64,000 bases of DNA from Thermoplasma acidophilum DSM 1728 (GCF_000195915.1 NC_002578.1:1-64000), one strand, 5' to 3'. Positions 26,945 to 35,972 are shown, counted from the stretch's first letter. Notes: generated by a model from the letters alone, not told the origin. Made by a program: numbers and translations.

Positions 26945-28120
26945 ATGATGAACAGAGTAGCAATCATCGGGTACGGCATCAGCAAATTTGGCAAACGCAC
27001 GGATGCATCGATGTACGACCTCATATGGGAAGCCGGGTCAGAAGCCATAAGATCAAGCGGTGTTGATAAAAAGGACATTGACTACATGGTTGTATCGAAC
27101 ATGGGCATGTGGAGCTCCGAGGAGTTGCCTGCGGTCGTTGCTGGCGAAGTTCTTGGAATAAGAAATGCAGGGCTTCACAGGGTGGAGGCTGCATGCGCAA
27201 GTGGCAGCTCTGCCATAGCCTCCGCATACGATGCCATAAGGTCCGGCAGATCCAAGATAGCCATTGCACTTGGCATAGAGAAGATGAACGAGGTGGAGAG
27301 CGAAACCGCGATAGAGCTCATAGGAAGGGCTGGAAACTTTCTCTGGGAGTATGAGTTCTTCGGACTGACATTTCCAGGATACTATGCTCTGTACGCGACG
27401 GCATACCTGAACAGATATTCGGGCAAGGAAGAAGACCTGGCGCTTGTATCGGTAAAGAATCATCACTACGCCCACCTGAATCCAATAGCACACTTCAGCA
27501 ACGAGATAACGGTGGATGACGTTATGAAGAGCAGATACATAGCGTCTCCGCTGAAACTGTACGATTCATCGCCCATAACCGACGGATCAGCAGCGGTCAT
27601 ACTGGCATCAGAGGATGTGGCGAAGCAGTACACGGATACTCCCGTTTGGATTGATGCCATAGGTTCAAACCTTGGAACTGCAAATCTCAGCAAGAGGGAC
27701 GATTTTGTTCACATAGAAGCTGCACGGGAAGCTGCTGCCAAGGCATACCGGATGGCGAAAATAGACGCAGCTAAACCTTACAGATACCTTGACGGTGCAG
27801 ATGTGCATGACTGCTTTTCGATAGCCGAGGTTCTGGCATATGAGGATCTGGGCTTCGCCGAGAGGGGAAAGGGCCTTGACATGCTGAGGGACGGTGAAAC
27901 ATACATAGGCGGAAAGATACCTGTAAACGTTGACGGCGGCCTGATATCCAAGGGCCATCCAATAGGGGCAACTGGAGTTGCCATGGCCGTGGAGGCCTCG
28001 AAGCAGCTCCTGAGAAAGGCCGAACCAGGCCGGCAGATAGACGTTAAAAATGGAAAATTCCTGACCCATAACGTGGGCGGTACAGGGCACTATGCCTATG
28101 TTACCATTTACTCTGTGTGA
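26945..28120 (+). CDS. Thiolase family protein (acetyl-CoA acetyltransferase-like, archaeal)
   Basis: 391 residues with thiolase fold motifs: nucleophile Cys in VEAACASGSSAIA (about residue 84), the second-half segment GLISKGHPIGATG with the catalytic His, and a C-terminal NVGGTGHYAYV. Archaeal members of this branch make acetoacetyl-CoA for the mevalonate pathway together with a DUF35 protein and HMG-CoA synthase; the DUF35 gene follows at once, but no HMG-CoA synthase gene is in view. ATGs at 26945 and 26948 are both possible; AAATATGG at 26921-26928 is 20-25 bases upstream, suggesting a leaderless mRNA. Confidence 0.9.
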   Translation: MMNRVAIIGYGISKFGKRTDASMYDLIWEAGSEAIRSSGVDKKDIDYMVVSNMGMWSSEELPAVVAGEVLGIRNAGLHRVEAACASGSSAIASAYDAIRSGRSKIAIALGIEKMNEVESETAIELIGRAGNFLWEYEFFGLTFPGYYALYATAYLNRYSGKEEDLALVSVKNHHYAHLNPIAHFSNEITVDDVMKSRYIASPLKLYDSSPITDGSAAVILASEDVAKQYTDTPVWIDAIGSNLGTANLSKRDDFVHIEAAREAAAKAYRMAKIDAAKPYRYLDGADVHDCFSIAEVLAYEDLGFAERGKGLDMLRDGETYIGGKIPVNVDGGLISKGHPIGATGVAMAVEASKQLLRKAEPGRQIDVKNGKFLTHNVGGTGHYAYVTIYSV

Positions 28121-28130
28121 GGTGAAAGCA

Positions 28131-28595
28131 ATGCCAGAATATATTGCCAGGGATGAAAAGACAAATAACGCACTGCTCGTGGATATGCGCAATCTAAGCA
28201 TAAAGTACAGAATACCGGTTTCCAGGATAGAGAAATTCTACGATGGTCTGGATCATGGCGTCATAATGGGCACCAGGTGCCCTGTGTGCGGCGCCAGGTT
28301 TTTCCCGCCCCAGGCCTGGTGCTCTGAATGTGGCTATTCCGGAGATATGGAATTCTACCAGCTTGATACGCACGGGCATCTGCTGACATTCACAAGGATA
28401 TTCGCAAAGCCGAAGTCTTTCTCGGGGTTTGGCGATTACACGGTCGGCATAGCCCATCTTGACAGGGAAAACCTCAATGTGCTTGCCTGGATCGATGCCA
28501 GCATAGATAAGCCGCAGGTTGGAATGGATGTGGTCATAAAGGTGGAGAAGAGAAAAGAGGATGGTGCCACGATATATCTCATATCGCGGCCATGA
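28131..28595 (+). CDS. DUF35 OB-fold zinc-ribbon protein, thiolase partner
   Basis: 154 residues. A rubredoxin-like zinc ribbon (CPVC, then CSEC 15 residues later) is followed by an OB fold (LLTFTRIFAKPKSF, YTVGIAHLDRENL), the order of archaeal DUF35 proteins. In methanogens the DUF35 subunit holds acetoacetyl-CoA thiolase and HMG-CoA synthase together. GGTGA at 28121-28125, five bases before ATG 28131, sets the start; the frame is open further upstream inside the thiolase gene but is not needed. Confidence 0.88.
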   Translation: MPEYIARDEKTNNALLVDMRNLSIKYRIPVSRIEKFYDGLDHGVIMGTRCPVCGARFFPPQAWCSECGYSGDMEFYQLDTHGHLLTFTRIFAKPKSFSGFGDYTVGIAHLDRENLNVLAWIDASIDKPQVGMDVVIKVEKRKEDGATIYLISRP

Positions 28596-29093
28596 TCAGA
28601 CTTTCCTCCTGGTATTTTTAAATTTCTCTATTCTATTTTTCACCGGGTTGAATATCAGGATAACTATCCCTATGGGAAGAAGCGTGAAGGCTGCCAGTAC
28701 CGTGAACATTGTTGATTCCGGCACCACCGTTAATTCAACGGTCAGCTGGATCGTACGATTTCCCGTGTTCAGTATGTACAGCGACCACAATCCGCTTTCA
28801 TCCGCAACCACGTTTCCGGTCGTGTTGAGGGGGCTGCTGTGATATGGGCTTCGTATTCCTGTGGGCGATATGAGGTATGATGAAAGCGGCCCTGTCACGT
28901 TGTTGAAGGTTATCCGGTAGGATATAAGATCATCAAGGCCGGCATACCTGGATATGTTCTCTGAGGCCTGTGGAGATAAATTGACAGTGTACACACCGGT
29001 ATCTCTGGATATCGACAAAATAGCCACTGAGAACACAACTAGGGAGATCACGATGATGATCGAACCAATGGCAGACATCTTTTTTATGTTCAT
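28596..29093 (-). CDS. Hypothetical membrane-anchored protein with extracytoplasmic domain
   Basis: 165 residues. A short basic N terminus and one hydrophobic helix (IGSIIIVISLVVFSVAIL) act as signal anchor, followed by about 95 polar residues rich in Ser, Thr and Asn, including several N-x-S/T sites (NVT, NTT, NRT) expected in an exposed glycosylated domain. A second helix (MFTVLAAFTLLPIGIVILIF) lies near the C terminus with a basic cytoplasmic tail. I recognise no family. It is convergent with the DUF35 gene and ends directly against its stop. Confidence 0.7.
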   Translation of the reverse strand: MNIKKMSAIGSIIIVISLVVFSVAILSISRDTGVYTVNLSPQASENISRYAGLDDLISYRITFNNVTGPLSSYLISPTGIRSPYHSSPLNTTGNVVADESGLWSLYILNTGNRTIQLTVELTVVPESTMFTVLAAFTLLPIGIVILIFNPVKNRIEKFKNTRRKV

Positions 29094-29356
29094 CTTTTAT
29101 GCCCCTTGATCATACAGCACATTCTCAATTTCATGGATATACCAGACATTCGCCATCCAGGTTTTAGGATTCACATGTAAAATCTCTATTCTATTATAAA
29201 TGCTTTCTTAAATCCGTTCATTCCGGCCATCATCCGGCGGCATTCCATCCACCACCGACCTTTGGGTCAGCACCTCTTGCGGACATCGGTGTTTCAAATA
29301 TTTTTATCGCTGGTCAAATTTGGATACCTATTTATACATATTAAAAATGTGGACAT
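29094..29356. other. Intergenic region without a supported gene
   Basis: 263 bases between divergent genes. AT-rich boxes CTATTTATACATATT (29328-29342) on the plus strand sit about 15-29 bases before the next ATG and are the likely promoter. I see no RNA gene or repeat in the rest. Confidence 0.5.
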
Positions 29357-29956
29357 ATGCTGCTGATCCTCGACGAGTACTTCAAGGAACATCCAATCAA
29401 GCTGAGGATAGTGGATGGGCTTTACACATCTGGCATATCAATAAGGAATGGCAGATTTTTCACCAATGATGTTGAGATATCGGTCAGCGAGATAGCGAGC
29501 GCATTCAATGTCAACAGGAAGACCGTTTATGAAACGATAAAGCTCGTTGAGTCAAACGATTCTCTGAGGCGGGTAATGTCATCGATAAAGCCGATGGCAG
29601 ATATTGCCGATGTTGCTCTGCTGACCGGAAACCAGATAATAACTGCATACACAACCCTAGGGCATTTCCCCTATGTTTTCAAGGAGATATTCAACACCAT
29701 ATCGAAGTACGGATGCTATATCAGGGAGGTATTTTCGAGGAACATGAGCCAGGAGGAGAGCTTCATCCGCATAATATTCTACAGGCCGATCCCTGACAGG
29801 ATAATAGGCCAGATAAGGAAGATCGACGGTGTGAAGTCGCTCGAGGTCAGGGTCAACATGGACACGGATCAGATACTGTGTAACAACTGCGATATCAAAA
29901 TATGCCCCACAAAATACATATCAGACGTTGAAAAAGAAGAACTCGGGGATCTGTGA
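29357..29956 (+). CDS. Predicted ACT-domain regulator of amino-acid metabolism (COG2150-like)
   Basis: 199 residues. The N terminus LLILDEYFKEHP and SGISIRNGRFFTNDVEI, then a helix-turn-helix (VSEIASAFNVNRKTVYETIKLV, about 43-64), fit the archaeal COG2150 family of putative regulators with an ACT-like C-terminal domain (IRIIFYRPIPDRIIGQIRKI ... VRVNMD). A terminal Cys cluster (CNNCDIKIC) may bind metal. The start is 15 bases after a TATA-like tract, so a leaderless or very short-leader mRNA is likely. The ligand is unknown. Confidence 0.7.
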   Translation: MLLILDEYFKEHPIKLRIVDGLYTSGISIRNGRFFTNDVEISVSEIASAFNVNRKTVYETIKLVESNDSLRRVMSSIKPMADIADVALLTGNQIITAYTTLGHFPYVFKEIFNTISKYGCYIREVFSRNMSQEESFIRIIFYRPIPDRIIGQIRKIDGVKSLEVRVNMDTDQILCNNCDIKICPTKYISDVEKEELGDL

Positions 29957-29985
29957 AAAAACTCACCGATCCAAAAATACTATTT

Positions 29986-30270
29986 TCAATCTCCCAGTTC
30001 CTTTATGGGCTTTTCTGAATAGAGTATCTCGTGCAGTTCCCTGTCAAGGGCAGGATCATGCCTTCTTATCCATTCCAGCAGCAGAACGGCGTGCTCCTTC
30101 TCATCATCCCTGTTGTGCTCCATTATGTGCTTCAGATCAGCATCCTTTGTTGCGTCAGCGCGCTCATCGTAGAACATCATGGCTTCGATCTCCTCTATCA
30201 GAGACTGCCTGGCCCTGCTCAGATCCTTTATTCTTTCCGAAAGGTCTTCCGAGACCTCGTATCTTGGCAT
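29986..30270 (-). CDS. EncFtn-like (encapsulin-associated) ferritin family protein
   Basis: 94 residues with the two-helix pattern of encapsulated ferritin: EEIEAMMFYDERADATKDAD, then HIMEHNRDDEKEHAVLLLEW and IRRHDP. Glu27, Glu57 and His60 match the three iron ligands of the Rhodospirillum EncFtn ferroxidase site, which forms between two subunits. The C-terminal tail (ILYSEKPIKELGD) is short, and I see no clear encapsulin-targeting peptide. No encapsulin shell gene is in the window; the next gene on the same strand is a hemerythrin-like protein. It probably oxidises ferrous iron. Confidence 0.82.
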   Translation of the reverse strand: MPRYEVSEDLSERIKDLSRARQSLIEEIEAMMFYDERADATKDADLKHIMEHNRDDEKEHAVLLLEWIRRHDPALDRELHEILYSEKPIKELGD

Positions 30271-30355
30271 GATATGTTATTCCGTTATCTTATAAATATA
30301 TACTTTGAATTCTCCGATTACTCAATATTCATAAAATAAATCGATAATTATGAAA

Positions 30356-30871
30356 TCACCTGATAACGTCTGGTTCTATGTATGCCAGAAATTCCCTGGA
30401 AATACCGGTGTTTCTCGAATACCTGTCCAGACCGGTGTCAAGTATTATATCCATGGCCTCCTTCAGTGCATTTTCCCTTGTCTCGGCTTCCAGTTTCTTC
30501 CATCTTGGAAAGATCTGATCCTCTTCGGAGAGGTTATGGTCTGTGAGCGTCTTGTAAAAAAGCGGCATCCTGAGATTGTACAGATCATCGTTGCCGGATC
30601 TCTTCCACTTCAGCATATTTTCCGCAAGGGTCTCTATGAGCTTGTGATCGGCCTTGATCCTGTTAACGGTCTGCTCGAAACCCTTGCGATCCTCCCAGTC
30701 AAAATCAACGATTACGGGAAATAGTATCTTCTCTTCAACCTCTACGTGGTCCTTCACAAGGTATTCGTTGAAGTCCTCGAACGCCTCCAGCGATTCTTTT
30801 CCGTATACAACCCTTGAAAGTATCCTTATTGCGGAATGCTCAACCATCAAAAGCTCCGAAAGATCTGTCAT
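30356..30871 (-). CDS. Hemerythrin-like HHE domain protein
   Basis: 171-residue four-helix bundle with His/Glu patterns of the HHE family: MVEHSAIRILS near the N terminus, DHVEVEEKILFPVI (H-x3-E), IKADHKLIETLAE and DHNLSEEDQIFPRW (H-x3-E). These can hold a di-iron centre that binds oxygen, nitric oxide or senses iron. The C-terminal 30 residues are extra. It lies 86 bases upstream of the ferritin-like gene on the same strand. Confidence 0.88.
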   Translation of the reverse strand: MTDLSELLMVEHSAIRILSRVVYGKESLEAFEDFNEYLVKDHVEVEEKILFPVIVDFDWEDRKGFEQTVNRIKADHKLIETLAENMLKWKRSGNDDLYNLRMPLFYKTLTDHNLSEEDQIFPRWKKLEAETRENALKEAMDIILDTGLDRYSRNTGISREFLAYIEPDVIR

Positions 30872-30965
30872 GCCTGATCATCCATCCGCGTCTAATAGCT
30901 ATTCCCATCTCACGATGATGAATGCCATCGCTTAGATAAAAGGCATTGACGAAGATCCGCATCAC

Positions 30966-30973
30966 TTTTATTA
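30966..30973 (+). promoter_or_regulatory. TATA-like box for PolD large subunit
   Basis: TTTTATTA is centred about 24 bases before the ATG at 30993, the spacing expected for a leaderless transcript that starts at or next to the start codon. Confidence 0.5.
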
Positions 30974-30992
30974 ATGCCCATTTGCTTTACCG

Positions 30993-33900
30993 ATGTTGAT
31001 AATGTCCCAGAAGCCTTTTGATCTTGAGGGATACAGGAAATACATAACCGAGAAGGTCAGAGAGGCCTTCAATGTGGCCCAAGAGGCCAGGGCCAAGGGC
31101 CTGGATGTCTCCGATCATGTGGAGATCCCGCTAGCTTCGGATATGGCGGAGAGAATAGAGGCGCTGATCGGAATAAAGGGGATAGCGCAGGAAATAAGGG
31201 ATCTCAGCAGCAGGATGTCCAGGGAGGAGGTATCTCTGGAAATGTCCAGAAGGATAGCCGCCATGTTCAAGGATAACAGGAAAGAGGCTCTGGACAAGGC
31301 CATCAGGGTGGGACTCGCCATACTGACGGAGGGTATACTCGTCGCGCCCCTTGAGGGTATAGCCGATGTGTACATCGGCAAGAACCAGGATGGGAGCGAG
31401 TATGTTGGCATCTCATATGCCGGGCCAATCCGCGGTGCAGGCGGTACTGCACAGGCGCTGAGCGTTCTCATAGGGGATGTGGTCAGGAGAGAGCTCGGCA
31501 TATCACGCTTTCAGCCAACGGAGGATGAGATAGAGAGATACATAGAGGAGATTGAAAGTTACGATCGCATCAAGCACCTTCAGTATATGCCGACACCGGA
31601 CGAGATCAAGCTGGTTGTGAGGAACTCGCCCATATGCATAGATGGCGAGGGCAGCGAAGAGGAGGAGGTGTCCGGGCACAGGGATATGGAGAGGATAAAG
31701 ACCAACAGGATAAGGGGCGGGATGTGCCTGGTTCTGTGCGAAGGCCTCGTGCAGAAGGCCAGGAAGATACTCAAGTATACAAGCTCAATGCACCTTGATG
31801 ACTGGAACTTCCTGGCGAACCTCGGTGGGAAGGCCGAGGGAAAGTCCTCGAAGAAATCGGACAAATTCCTGAAGGATATAGTTGCAGGCAGGCCAGTTTT
31901 CTCACACCCATCCAGGCCAGGCGGTTTCAGGCTCAGGTACGGAAGGAGCAGGGTATCTGGGCTTGCCGCCGCATCGCTAAATCCCGCGACAATGTACATA
32001 ATGGGCAAGTTCATAGCCATCGGATCTCAGATAAAGGTTGAGCTTCCCGGAAAGGCGGCTGCCGTTACACCATGCGATACGATCGATGGCCCAACCGTTT
32101 TGCTGAAAAACGGGGATCATGTGAAGATAAACGATATCGAGAAGGCGCGTGAAGTGTACGATGATGTTGTGGAGATAACCGATGCCGGAGAGATACTGAT
32201 AGCCTACGGCGATTTTCTGGAGAACAATTATCCGCTTCCCACGCCCTCGTTCACGGTTGAATGGTGGGAGCAGTACCTGCCGGATGGCGTGAACGCAAAG
32301 GATATCGATCAGTTTTCAGCGGTGGAGATATCCAGGAAGTACGGTATACCGCTGCATCCATACTACGATTATTACTGGCACGATATATCATTTGAAGATC
32401 TGGAATTCCTTGTTAAGAATGCGGAACAGTGGAGTATAACCGAGGACGGCATGCGGGTACCTTATCCGGCCTTTGACGTTTTCATAAGACTCGGCATCGA
32501 ATTCAGAAGATCTGGCGATTACCTCATCATCAGGGATTACTACCCGCTTCTTATCTCCCTGGGCTACGATGTTAGGAATGGGAAGATAGTGAACGTGAAA
32601 AAATACGAAAGGAAGGGCAGCGTGATGGAAACGGTCAACTATCTTTCCGGCCTCATAATAAAGCCGAGGGCACCTACCAGGGTTGGCTCTAGGCTGGGCA
32701 GGCCAGAGAAGGCCGGGGACCGGAAGATGAAACCCATGGTGCACTCGCTGTTTCCTGTGGAAAGCTACGGCGAGGCCAGAAGATCCATCATAGGAGCCAA
32801 CAAAAACAGCGAGGGAAGCTACAAAGCTGAGGTATTCTTCTATAGATGCAATTCATGCGGCTTCGAGACGCCTACACCAGTGTGCCCGAGGTGTGGAGGG
32901 CACTGTTCACCTCTGGGTGAGAAAACCGGCAGCATAGATCTCGAATCAATACTGAACAGGGCAGAATCGATCCTTGGCATCTCCCTGGATAGCCTGAAGG
33001 AGTTCAAGGGCGTTAAGAAGCTGATGTCAAAGGAGAAAGTTGCGGAGCCTATAGAGAAAGGCATACTCAGGGCTGTGCATGATATTTCAGTGAACAAGGA
33101 CGGAACATGCCGTTTCGATATGTCAGATATACCGATAACGCATTTCAGGTACCGTGAGATAGGCATTGATGAAAGGACACTTGCAGATCTAGGTTATGAG
33201 GTCAGGGATGTCAATGAGCTGTTTCCGCAGGACGTTATAATTCCCAGAAAGGCGGCAAAGTATCTTTTCAACGTCTCCAGATTCATCGACGATCTTCTGG
33301 TGAAATACTACAACATGCCACCGTTCTACTCGCTTGAAAGCGAAGAGGACCTCATCGGCCACCTCATAATAGGGCTGGCCCCGCATACATCCGGCGGTGT
33401 CGTGGGCAGGATAATAGGCTTCAGCGACGTCAACGCCTTCTATGCACATCCGTTCTTCCATGCCGCAAAGAGGAGGAACTGCGACGGTGATGAAGACAGC
33501 GTCATGCTCCTGATGGATGGCTTTCTCAACTTCTCTGCCAGGTACCTGCCATCGACCAGAGGGGGGCTCATGGATGCGCCGCTTGTCCTGTCCGTCCTGA
33601 TCAACCCGGATGAGATAGACAAGGAAGCGCTTAACGTTGATACGCTTTCCAGGTATCCTGTGCTTTTCTACGAGGCGGCCGAACGCCATGCGTCTCCGGC
33701 CGAGATAGAGGACACGATGATGACCATGAAGGTCAGGATCAAGAAGACAGGAACCTATATGGGATCATCGTATACGATGGATACCTCGGACATAAACAGC
33801 GGGGTACTCGTATCCTCGTACAAGACGCTTGGAACCATGGATGAAAAGATAAACGAGCAGCTTGGCCTTGCGAAGAAGCTCCGTGCCGTGGACGCTGATG

Positions 33901-34259
33901 ACGTTGCTGCCAGGGTTATATCCACGCACTTTCTGCCTGACATGTACGGAAACTTCAGGAAGTTCTTCTCGCAGGAATTCAGATGCACCAAGTGCAATGC
34001 AAAGTACAGGCGTATACCGTTGTCCGGGCGGTGCCAGAAATGCGGATCAACAAGCCTGACGCTTACGATACACAAGGGAAGTGTGGTGAAGTACCTCAAC
34101 GAAACGCTCAAGATAGCCGAGAACTACAGGCTTCCAGATTATCTGAAGGCCAGGATCGACAACCTTGCAAGGACCATAAAGGAGACCTTCCCGGATACCG
34201 AGGAGGAGGAAAAGCCAGAACCCAGGGAAGTTAAAATAACCGGCCTCGATATGTACTGA
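30993..34259 (+). CDS. polC: DNA polymerase D large (catalytic) subunit DP2
   Basis: 1088-residue catalytic subunit of the archaeal replicative polymerase PolD. Typical segments are YVGISYAGPIRGAGGTAQALSV, GMCLVLCEGLVQKARKI, and in the core ARRNCDGDEDSVMLLMDG with the acidic metal-binding residues, then GLAPHTSGGVVGR. Zinc-binding pairs appear at CNSCGFETPTPVCPRCGG and, near the C terminus, CTKCNAKYRRIPLSGRCQKCG. Unlike several archaeal homologues, no intein interrupts the gene. The leaderless start at 30993 fits; ATG 31002 is an alternative. The small subunit is not here. A GPN-GTPase gene follows one base later. Confidence 0.96.
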   Translation: MLIMSQKPFDLEGYRKYITEKVREAFNVAQEARAKGLDVSDHVEIPLASDMAERIEALIGIKGIAQEIRDLSSRMSREEVSLEMSRRIAAMFKDNRKEALDKAIRVGLAILTEGILVAPLEGIADVYIGKNQDGSEYVGISYAGPIRGAGGTAQALSVLIGDVVRRELGISRFQPTEDEIERYIEEIESYDRIKHLQYMPTPDEIKLVVRNSPICIDGEGSEEEEVSGHRDMERIKTNRIRGGMCLVLCEGLVQKARKILKYTSSMHLDDWNFLANLGGKAEGKSSKKSDKFLKDIVAGRPVFSHPSRPGGFRLRYGRSRVSGLAAASLNPATMYIMGKFIAIGSQIKVELPGKAAAVTPCDTIDGPTVLLKNGDHVKINDIEKAREVYDDVVEITDAGEILIAYGDFLENNYPLPTPSFTVEWWEQYLPDGVNAKDIDQFSAVEISRKYGIPLHPYYDYYWHDISFEDLEFLVKNAEQWSITEDGMRVPYPAFDVFIRLGIEFRRSGDYLIIRDYYPLLISLGYDVRNGKIVNVKKYERKGSVMETVNYLSGLIIKPRAPTRVGSRLGRPEKAGDRKMKPMVHSLFPVESYGEARRSIIGANKNSEGSYKAEVFFYRCNSCGFETPTPVCPRCGGHCSPLGEKTGSIDLESILNRAESILGISLDSLKEFKGVKKLMSKEKVAEPIEKGILRAVHDISVNKDGTCRFDMSDIPITHFRYREIGIDERTLADLGYEVRDVNELFPQDVIIPRKAAKYLFNVSRFIDDLLVKYYNMPPFYSLESEEDLIGHLIIGLAPHTSGGVVGRIIGFSDVNAFYAHPFFHAAKRRNCDGDEDSVMLLMDGFLNFSARYLPSTRGGLMDAPLVLSVLINPDEIDKEALNVDTLSRYPVLFYEAAERHASPAEIEDTMMTMKVRIKKTGTYMGSSYTMDTSDINSGVLVSSYKTLGTMDEKINEQLGLAKKLRAVDADDVAARVISTHFLPDMYGNFRKFFSQEFRCTKCNAKYRRIPLSGRCQKCGSTSLTLTIHKGSVVKYLNETLKIAENYRLPDYLKARIDNLARTIKETFPDTEEEEKPEPREVKITGLDMY

Positions 34260-34260
34260 T

Positions 34261-35040
34261 ATGATAGGTGCACTTTACGTTGTCGGACCAGCAGGTACCG
34301 GAAAATCAACGTTTTCAGGATCACTGAATGAATGGCTGAAGCGCATGGAGTTCGACTCCGCAATAATCAACCTGGACCCAGGCGCGGATTACCTTCCGTA
34401 CGAACCTGACTTCGACATAAGGGAATACATATCCCTGGATTCGATCATGTCCGATTACAACCTCGGGCCGAATGGGTCGCAGATAGTTGCGGCAGACATG
34501 ATCGTCAGCTATACGGACAAGATCACCGAGTTCTTAGAGGATCTGGATGACTATTATGTGGTGGTGGATACCCCGGGCCAGATAGAGCTCTTCACATTCA
34601 GGACATCATCCACGGAGATAGTGGAGAAGGTATCCGGCCAGAGATCCATGATGGCGTACATAGCCGATGCGCCGCTGGCCACGTACCCATCGGGGTTCAT
34701 CGCCCAGAAGATGCTCTACGCGTCTGTTTTCTCGAGGTTCTTCAGGCCAATGATGTTCGTTCTAAACAAGATAGACCTCGTCTCAGACGAAGACATACAG
34801 GAGGTCAAGAAGTGGGAATCTTCGCCGGATCTTCTCAACGATGCATTCATGGAGGAAAAGGGCCAGATGGAGAAGGACTATTTTGTTGGCATACTCCAGG
34901 CCTTCAAGGAGAGCAACATAATGACGAAGATTTACCCGGTATCGTCCAGGGATTCGTTTGGCTTCGAGGATATCTACTCGCAGATGGCCCTCTATTTTAC
35001 CGGTGGCGAAGACAACGACACATACAGGGAGGAGGGATGA
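34261..35040 (+). CDS. GPN-loop GTPase
   Basis: 259-residue P-loop GTPase of the GPN/XAB1 family. The P-loop GPAGTGKST is at residues 9-17, the family-defining Gly-Pro-Asn in NLGPNGSQ, the G3 motif DTPGQIELF, and the base-specificity motif NKID in FVLNKIDLVSDE. Archaeal GPN proteins form dimers; eukaryotic relatives assist RNA polymerase assembly and nuclear import, while the archaeal role is open. ATG starts one base after the polC stop, so the two are co-transcribed. Confidence 0.93.
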   Translation: MIGALYVVGPAGTGKSTFSGSLNEWLKRMEFDSAIINLDPGADYLPYEPDFDIREYISLDSIMSDYNLGPNGSQIVAADMIVSYTDKITEFLEDLDDYYVVVDTPGQIELFTFRTSSTEIVEKVSGQRSMMAYIADAPLATYPSGFIAQKMLYASVFSRFFRPMMFVLNKIDLVSDEDIQEVKKWESSPDLLNDAFMEEKGQMEKDYFVGILQAFKESNIMTKIYPVSSRDSFGFEDIYSQMALYFTGGEDNDTYREEG

Positions 35041-35111
35041 TACTCCGCGATCTGCACCCAAGCTCAGGCTTAGGCCTCGGCCGTAAAATATGATCCTCCT
35101 CCTATGCAGGC

Positions 35112-35129
35112 ACGGCCTGGAAAGGCCGT
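35112..35129. terminator. GGAA tetraloop hairpin between convergent genes
   Basis: ACGGCCT-GGAA-AGGCCGT is a perfect 7-bp GC-rich stem with a GNRA-type loop, followed by ATCATTTTG on the plus strand. It lies 72 bases after the GPN-GTPase stop and 46 bases before the end of the TPR gene. A nearby GGCCTCGGCCGT (35073-35084) could pair with it instead. Terminator or small structured RNA element. Confidence 0.45.
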
Positions 35130-35174
35130 ATCATTTTGAAAATATACAGAAAGTTCAATTTTTGCATTCCGATC

Positions 35175-35879
35175 TCAGCGCACCGGATCTCCCTGCATTA
35201 TCATCTTTCTCAGCCTTTCAGCCTCCTGATTTCCTGGGTCCAGCTTTTCCACCTCTTCGATCACTTCCGAGGCCTCTTCTTTCCTTCCCATCCTTATGAG
35301 CACGTCAGCTTTCATCAGCAGGTAGTTGTAGTTTGCTGGAACTATCTTTATGGCCTTCTCTATCGTGGCCAGGGCCTCATTCAGCCTGCCGAGGTTCATG
35401 AGGGCCTCATACTTCTTGTACACGAATATCTGGTCCGTGGAGTCAAGATCTGCAGCTTTGGAGTAGTCTTCCAGGGCCTTATCCACATCGCCTTTCTTCC
35501 AGTAGGCATTTCCCCTGTTGTAGTAGTAATCAGGTATGTCGTTCTCTATCTTTATTGCAGCTGTGAACTCCTGTATTGCCTTGTCCACGAGGCCCATATC
35601 CTCATACACTGAACCGAGGACGTTGTGGTAATCCGGTTGCGAAGCGTCGAGGCTGATGCTCTTCTTCAGATCCTTTATGGCCTCCTCGTACTTCTTCATG
35701 GAATAATAGGCCATACCTCTGTTATGGTAAAGATCGGGATCATCCGGAATTATCTCAATGGCCTTGGTGAACTCCTCCACGGCTTTATCATACTTGTTGA
35801 TGTTGAAATACGAAATACCCCTCTCGTTGTACTCATCCGCGCGCTGTTCCTTATTATTGAGCTTGAATTCGTCAGACAT
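35175..35879 (-). CDS. Tetratricopeptide repeat protein
   Basis: 234 residues built of about six TPR units; clear examples are AVEEFTKAIEIIPDDPDLYH, NRGMAYYSMKKYEEAIKDL and NRGNAYWKKGDVDKALEDY. Such proteins are scaffolds for protein-protein contacts; there is no catalytic domain, signal peptide or membrane helix. Partner unknown. It is followed on the same strand downstream by nothing; upstream lies mobB after 93 bases. Confidence 0.93.
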   Translation of the reverse strand: MSDEFKLNNKEQRADEYNERGISYFNINKYDKAVEEFTKAIEIIPDDPDLYHNRGMAYYSMKKYEEAIKDLKKSISLDASQPDYHNVLGSVYEDMGLVDKAIQEFTAAIKIENDIPDYYYNRGNAYWKKGDVDKALEDYSKAADLDSTDQIFVYKKYEALMNLGRLNEALATIEKAIKIVPANYNYLLMKADVLIRMGRKEEASEVIEEVEKLDPGNQEAERLRKMIMQGDPVR

Positions 35880-35972
35880 GCCTTATCCGTGTCCTATAAC
35901 GGAGCTATTATACAATGTTTTTGTTTCCATGAGAAAACTAATATTGAAAATCAGCAATTGATACACGCTACT

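Noticed and set aside
35041-35612. Plus-strand ORFs opposite the TPR gene
   Set aside because: Low-complexity antisense of TPR repeats, with no start signals.
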